From assembly GCA_013815785.1 (NCBI GenBank), contig JACDFO010000038.1, positions 1 through 7,858 of the forward strand: 7,858 bases of DNA, in the 5' to 3' direction. Below are positions 5,332 to 7,858 of this stretch, one piece after another. Within the stretch, counting starts at the first letter, position 1; each line of letters opens with the position of its first letter. This stretch comes from Candidatus Saccharimonadota bacterium. GTDB taxonomy: Bacteria > Patescibacteriota > Saccharimonadia > Saccharimonadales > JACDFO01. Under the pieces are notes generated by a model, which was not told the origin of the DNA, did not search any database, and worked only from the letters and a program-made list of their open reading frames with translations. Position numbers and translations under genes: made by a program.

Positions 5332-5898
5332 CTACAGTTTAACGTCGCGGACTACAGTACTATAATCTGGAATCTGCTTTTCGAATAGACTACGAACTAA
5401 TACGCTGTTGCCGCCAAAACTTCCCTGCTTAGTGGAACAGCTAGTAGCCCAAAAACGTAGAATTTGCTCGGTACCATCTTGCAATTTGTAGACAAAACGA
5501 TTGCCTGTGGGGCAAATACCGCGTTCGTCGGTGATGGTAGTTTCTTTTTCGCGGGCAAAGCCGGCAGAATCTAACGCACTCAAGAATATGGCAAAGGCTT
5601 TGGCGTTATTTGCGTAAGTTTGGCGCTTAGTTACCGTTTCATTATAACCCTGCAAGATTTCAATGACTCGCTCCTGGTTAGAGACAGAAACACGGATGGC
5701 ATTACGTTCTTCATCAGCGGTTATCTCACCGCGACGAATATATTGCGCAGTCACCGGTTTGTTTTCGTATTCACCCAAAACGACTTGCTTTTTGCCTGTT
5801 TGGCTAGCGGGTACAGGGGCAGGATTACGACGTACGATCAGAATGACTGCGAAAATCATTATAATAAGTACACCAAAGACCGCAAAAATATATCTCAT
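5332..5898 (-). CDS. Uncharacterised protein with one N-terminal membrane anchor (188 aa)
   Basis: Residues 3-22 are a continuous hydrophobic helix following Met-Arg, then RR (23-24) and a Pro/Ala linker (NPAPVPAS). The remaining roughly 150 residues form a soluble domain: a helical stretch around 65-115 (EERNAIRVSVSNQERVIEIL), then a probable beta-rich part with Cys129 (GICPTGNRFVYKL) and Cys154 (FWATSCST), which could form a disulfide if exported. More positive charge follows the helix than precedes it, which by the positive-inside rule would favour a cytoplasmic C-terminus, so topology is uncertain. There is no lipobox. I do not recognise the family. A good promoter ends 8 nt before the ATG. 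The next minus-strand gene upstream also encodes a single-helix membrane protein, but ends 57 nt before this start. Confidence 0.8.
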   Translation of the reverse strand: MRYIFAVFGVLIIMIFAVILIVRRNPAPVPASQTGKKQVVLGEYENKPVTAQYIRRGEITADEERNAIRVSVSNQERVIEILQGYNETVTKRQTYANNAKAFAIFLSALDSAGFAREKETTITDERGICPTGNRFVYKLQDGTEQILRFWATSCSTKQGSFGGNSVLVRSLFEKQIPDYSTVVRDVKL

Positions 5899-5906
5899 CT
5901 ATATAC

Positions 5907-5935
5907 ATTATAACATATCTGTCAATGTATTGCAA
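5907..5935 (-). promoter_or_regulatory. Promoter of the 188-aa membrane protein gene
   Basis: TTGCAA (5935-5930), a 17-bp spacer and a perfect TATAAT (5912-5907) predict a start near 5900, two bases before ATG 5898. There is no room for a Shine-Dalgarno, so the mRNA should be essentially leaderless. Confidence 0.6.
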
Positions 5936-5954
5936 TATTCCCAACTAATGTTCC

Positions 5955-6224
5955 TTAAAATCTGACAGCTACGACAACACCTACAACAATAGATATAGCA
6001 ACCATGATAATCTGTGTGGTAGCCAATATCGTGGTGGAACGAATAAGGCGGCCCATCTGTTTATTAAGCTGTTGGTTTCCTTCTGCATGAGCCCTAAGCG
6101 CCGAAATTATCTGGCCCTCGCGTTTACCATCTAGTTCCTCTTGGTCTTTGAGCTCTTCCACAATTCGCAAAAACTCTTTTTCGGTGTGGTGTAGTTCTTG
6201 TCTTACAGATTTAATACCGATCAC
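5955..6224 (-). CDS. Small coiled-coil protein with C-terminal membrane anchor (89 aa)
   Basis: Residues 5-60 are highly charged and helical (ELHHTEKEFLRIVEELKDQEEL and onward), giving a likely coiled coil. Residues 66-87 are a hydrophobic helix followed only by Arg-Phe, so the protein looks tail-anchored with its coiled coil in the cytoplasm. The start is GTG 6224, supported by GAGGA (6236-6232) 7 nt upstream; no ATG is in frame nearby. No family is recognised. Similar designs occur in phage holin-like and membrane-organising proteins, but no lysis partner is present. It is divergent from the acyl-ACP desaturase and shares its 87-bp control region, which is a weak hint that the two may be co-regulated. 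Confidence 0.7.
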   Translation of the reverse strand: MIGIKSVRQELHHTEKEFLRIVEELKDQEELDGKREGQIISALRAHAEGNQQLNKQMGRLIRSTTILATTQIIMVAISIVVGVVVAVRF

Positions 6225-6257
6225 GTGCGTTTCCTCATCTTTCTACTTAAGAATATT

Positions 6258-6273
6258 CTACTATGCATGGTAG
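6258..6273. promoter_or_regulatory. Operator-like palindrome in the divergent control region
   Basis: CTACTATGCATGGTAG is symmetric except for one T/G pair and is centred on ATGCAT. It lies midway between the GTG start of the 89-aa gene and the desaturase ATG. TTCTACT occurs twice there (from 6240 and 6256), the second copy running into the palindrome. No regulator gene is visible. Confidence 0.35.
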
Positions 6274-6311
6274 TTTTTCGATGTATTATTAAATTGTTAA
6301 CGGAGGCTACT

Positions 6312-7238
6312 ATGTCAGAGTGTGAAAATTATAGCGACCGAGGGCTTCTTAGCGACCTTGAGCCAACTGCAGAACAATTACTGAACCAACACCTAGCTAA
6401 ATCAAAAGAATGGTTTCCTCATGAAGCGGTGCCGTGGAGTCGTGGACAAGACTTTACTCCAGGCGAAGAATGGCATGAGGACGAGTTTCCTATTAATCCT
6501 GCTGTACGTTCCAGTTTATTTGTTAATTTGCTGACTGAAGACAATCTTCCCTACTATTTTCGAACCATAGAACGTATGTTTGGAAATGATAGCGCCTGGG
6601 GCGCCTGGGCTCGCCGCTGGACAGCCGAAGAAGGCCGACATTCTATCGTGATACGTGATTATTTGACTGTCAGTCGTGCCCTCGACCCTGTAGAGCTCGA
6701 ACGCGCTCGTATGTCTCAGGTGGAGCTAGGCCAAGTACCAGAACCCCAAACACCTCAGGATGGCTTTGCGTATGTTGCGCTCCAAGAGCTTGCGACCCGT
6801 ATTGCACATTTCAATACCGGCCAAAGAATTGATGATCCTGCTGGCCAGGAAGTTATGAAAAAAGTTGCCAGCGACGAAAACCGTCATTACATTTTTTACC
6901 GCGACATAGCCAAGGCTGCATTTGAACTAGACCCGTCGGGAATGATGCTCGCCACCGAGCGCCAAGTCCGAACTTTTGAAATGCCGGGTACTGGCATAAA
7001 TAATTTTGACAAACATGCAAAAGCAATTGCCGACGCTGGAATATACGACCTACAAATTCATCACGATAAAATTCTACAGCCAGTTGTAGTTAGATATTGG
7101 GACGTTGAGAACGTTTCTGGTCTTTCTGATGAGGCAGAACGAGCCCGCGATGCCCTACTTAAGAGAATTGGACGTATTGGCCGGGCCGCCCTAGCACTTA
7201 CCAATCGAGCCCAAAGAAAAGACGAAGCTGTTGTCTAG
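6312..7238 (+). CDS. Acyl-ACP desaturase-like di-iron protein (actinobacterial DesA type)
   Basis: Soluble di-iron enzymes of this family (FA_desaturase_2) insert a cis double bond into acyl chains carried on acyl carrier protein, using O2 and ferredoxin. The 308-residue product shows all ligand motifs in order: Glu76 in LLTEDNLPYY, Glu107 and His110 in TAEEGRH, Glu159 in LQELATRIAHFNTGQ, and Glu189 and His192 in DENRHYIFYRD. The wording around them, especially RWTAEEGRHSIVIRDYL and RALDPVELERARM, resembles mycobacterial DesA1/DesA2 more than plant stearoyl-ACP desaturases. ATG 6312 is chosen because GGAGG ends 5 nt before it; the frame is open upstream to 6198, but without family similarity. 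No ferredoxin, ACP or fatty-acid synthesis gene is nearby, and CPR bacteria usually lack that pathway. The chain substrate and electron donor are unknown. Transfer from an actinobacterial host is plausible. Confidence 0.9.
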   Translation: MSECENYSDRGLLSDLEPTAEQLLNQHLAKSKEWFPHEAVPWSRGQDFTPGEEWHEDEFPINPAVRSSLFVNLLTEDNLPYYFRTIERMFGNDSAWGAWARRWTAEEGRHSIVIRDYLTVSRALDPVELERARMSQVELGQVPEPQTPQDGFAYVALQELATRIAHFNTGQRIDDPAGQEVMKKVASDENRHYIFYRDIAKAAFELDPSGMMLATERQVRTFEMPGTGINNFDKHAKAIADAGIYDLQIHHDKILQPVVVRYWDVENVSGLSDEAERARDALLKRIGRIGRAALALTNRAQRKDEAVV

Positions 7239-7244
7239 AATAAT

Positions 7245-7265
7245 GAAAAATCCGTTCGAGGTTTC
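7245..7265. terminator. Weak bidirectional hairpin between convergent desaturase and polA
   Basis: GAAAAATCC (7245-7253), loop GTTCGA and GGTTTC (7260-7265) form a short imperfect stem in the 30-bp gap. On the minus strand it is followed by a T-rich stretch (ATTTTTC), on the plus strand only by TCATTAAAG. Support is weak. Confidence 0.25.
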
Positions 7266-7268
7266 TCA

Positions 7269-7858
7269 TTAAAGTTCGCCCCAGTTTTTACCAATTGATG
7301 TGTCGACCGTTAGTTTTACTGGTAATTTGTAGATGCCTTCCATGGTGGTTTTGAGTAGTTCTGCTACTCGCTCACCTTCGGCTTCTGGGCACTCTACCAA
7401 AATTGAGTCATGAATTTGTAATAACTGCTGACAATCGGTACCGGCTAGCTTGTCCTGAACCGCTACCATGGCCATTTTCATCAGATCTGCCTCTGTTCCC
7501 TGGATGGGCATGTTGATAGCTGCACGCTCAGCGGCTTGGCGAACTATAAAGTTGCTGGCATGGATATCTGGCATCGGACGGCGGCGACCGAATAGTGTTT
7601 CTACGTAGCCATCGTTACGCGCCTTTTCTTTCAGGCTGTTCATGTATTCTAAAATCGGCTTGCGAAGCTCGAAATATTTATCGATAAAGTTCTTGGCTTG
7701 AACAATGTTCATACCGGTAGCGATGCTCAGACCGTGCGGACTCATACCGTACAGAATACCGAAATTAATAACCTTTGCATCACGGCGCATGTTTTTGGTT
7801 ACGTCTTCTTCTGACCGTCCATACACCTGAGCGGCCGTTGCGGTGTGAATATCTACAT
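7269..7858 (-). CDS. polA: DNA polymerase I, C-terminal part (N-terminus outside window)
   Basis: The visible 195 residues are the end of the family A polymerase domain, which fills gaps and removes RNA primers in Okazaki fragment maturation and repair. The frame enters the window with VDIHTATAAQVYG. Next comes the O-helix, RRDAKVINFGILYG (motif B), with the catalytic Arg and Lys; the Phe at the sugar-selecting position is the normal replicative form. GYVETLFGRRRPMPDI and AINMPIQGTEADLMKMAM follow, as in all Pol I proteins. Motif C is QIHDSILVE, which keeps the His-Asp catalytic pair (the usual form is VHDELV). The protein ends in the usual KNWGEL. The frame is open to the right edge, so the 5'-nuclease and 3'-5' exonuclease domains, if present, lie outside. 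The stop lies 30 bp from the convergent desaturase stop. Confidence 0.97.
   Translation of the reverse strand, partial: VDIHTATAAQVYGRSEEDVTKNMRRDAKVINFGILYGMSPHGLSIATGMNIVQAKNFIDKYFELRKPILEYMNSLKEKARNDGYVETLFGRRRPMPDIHASNFIVRQAAERAAINMPIQGTEADLMKMAMVAVQDKLAGTDCQQLLQIHDSILVECPEAEGERVAELLKTTMEGIYKLPVKLTVDTSIGKNWGEL

Noticed and set aside
5920..5925. Consensus TTGACA on the minus strand before the 188-aa gene
   Set aside because: It is only 7 bp from the TATAAT; TTGCAA at 5935-5930 has the correct 17-bp spacing.
6198..6311. Upstream extension of the desaturase
   Set aside because: Hydrophobic residues unlike the family, while a strong GGAGG precedes ATG 6312.
1..7858. Alternative genetic code (TGA as Gly)
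   Set aside because: mutM and the HAD gene end properly at TGA, and conserved proteins show no in-frame TGA.
1..7858. CRISPR, tRNA, rRNA or phage genes
   Set aside because: No regularly spaced repeats, cloverleaf with T-loop GTTCRA context, rRNA sequence or phage motifs were found on reading both strands.

Overview
The window looks like a piece of a small-genome bacterium, most likely Candidatus Saccharibacteria (TM7, Patescibacteria/CPR), with moderate confidence. The grounds are compact packing, many short uncharacterised proteins, a DHH-fold protein without its catalytic residues but with a huge acidic tail, an S20 with a basic tail, and an actinobacterial-type acyl-ACP desaturase. TGA acts as a normal stop (mutM, the HAD gene), which argues against the TGA=Gly code of Gracilibacteria and Absconditabacteria.

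Layout. 1-1576 (minus, 3' end outside the window): DHH/nanoRNase-like pseudoenzyme with a Pro/Glu-rich tail of at least 279 residues. 1577-1773: divergent promoter region, with a perfect 16-bp palindrome in the promoter of the minus gene. 1774-2133 (plus): rpsT with a Lys/Ala/Pro tail, then a terminator. 2170-3965 (minus): mutM-holA, two genes joined by an ATGA overlap (base-excision repair glycosylase, then the Pol III clamp-loader delta subunit). 4008-4247 (plus): small DUF721/DciA-like gene, divergent from mutM across only 42 bp. 4248-4466 (minus): unknown 72-aa protein whose stop abuts the DUF721 stop. 4571-5140 (minus): HAD-family hydrolase. 5141-5331: no clear gene, but strong nested inverted repeats suggesting a plus-strand structured RNA. 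5332-5898 and 5955-6224 (minus): two small membrane-anchored proteins of unknown function. 6312-7238 (plus): acyl-ACP desaturase. 7269-7858 (minus, 5' end outside the window): C-terminal palm/fingers part of DNA polymerase I.

Themes. Several genes serve DNA replication and repair (holA, polA, mutM, possibly the DciA-like gene), but they lie in separate transcription units. Two styles of start are visible. rpsT, the desaturase, the 72-aa gene and the 89-aa gene have Shine-Dalgarno sequences. mutM, the DUF721 gene, the 188-aa gene and possibly the HAD gene have a -10 hexamer only 7-8 nt before the start codon, which predicts leaderless or nearly leaderless mRNAs. No tRNA, rRNA, CRISPR array, insertion sequence or phage gene was recognised. 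No gene-free stretch exceeds 300 bases.
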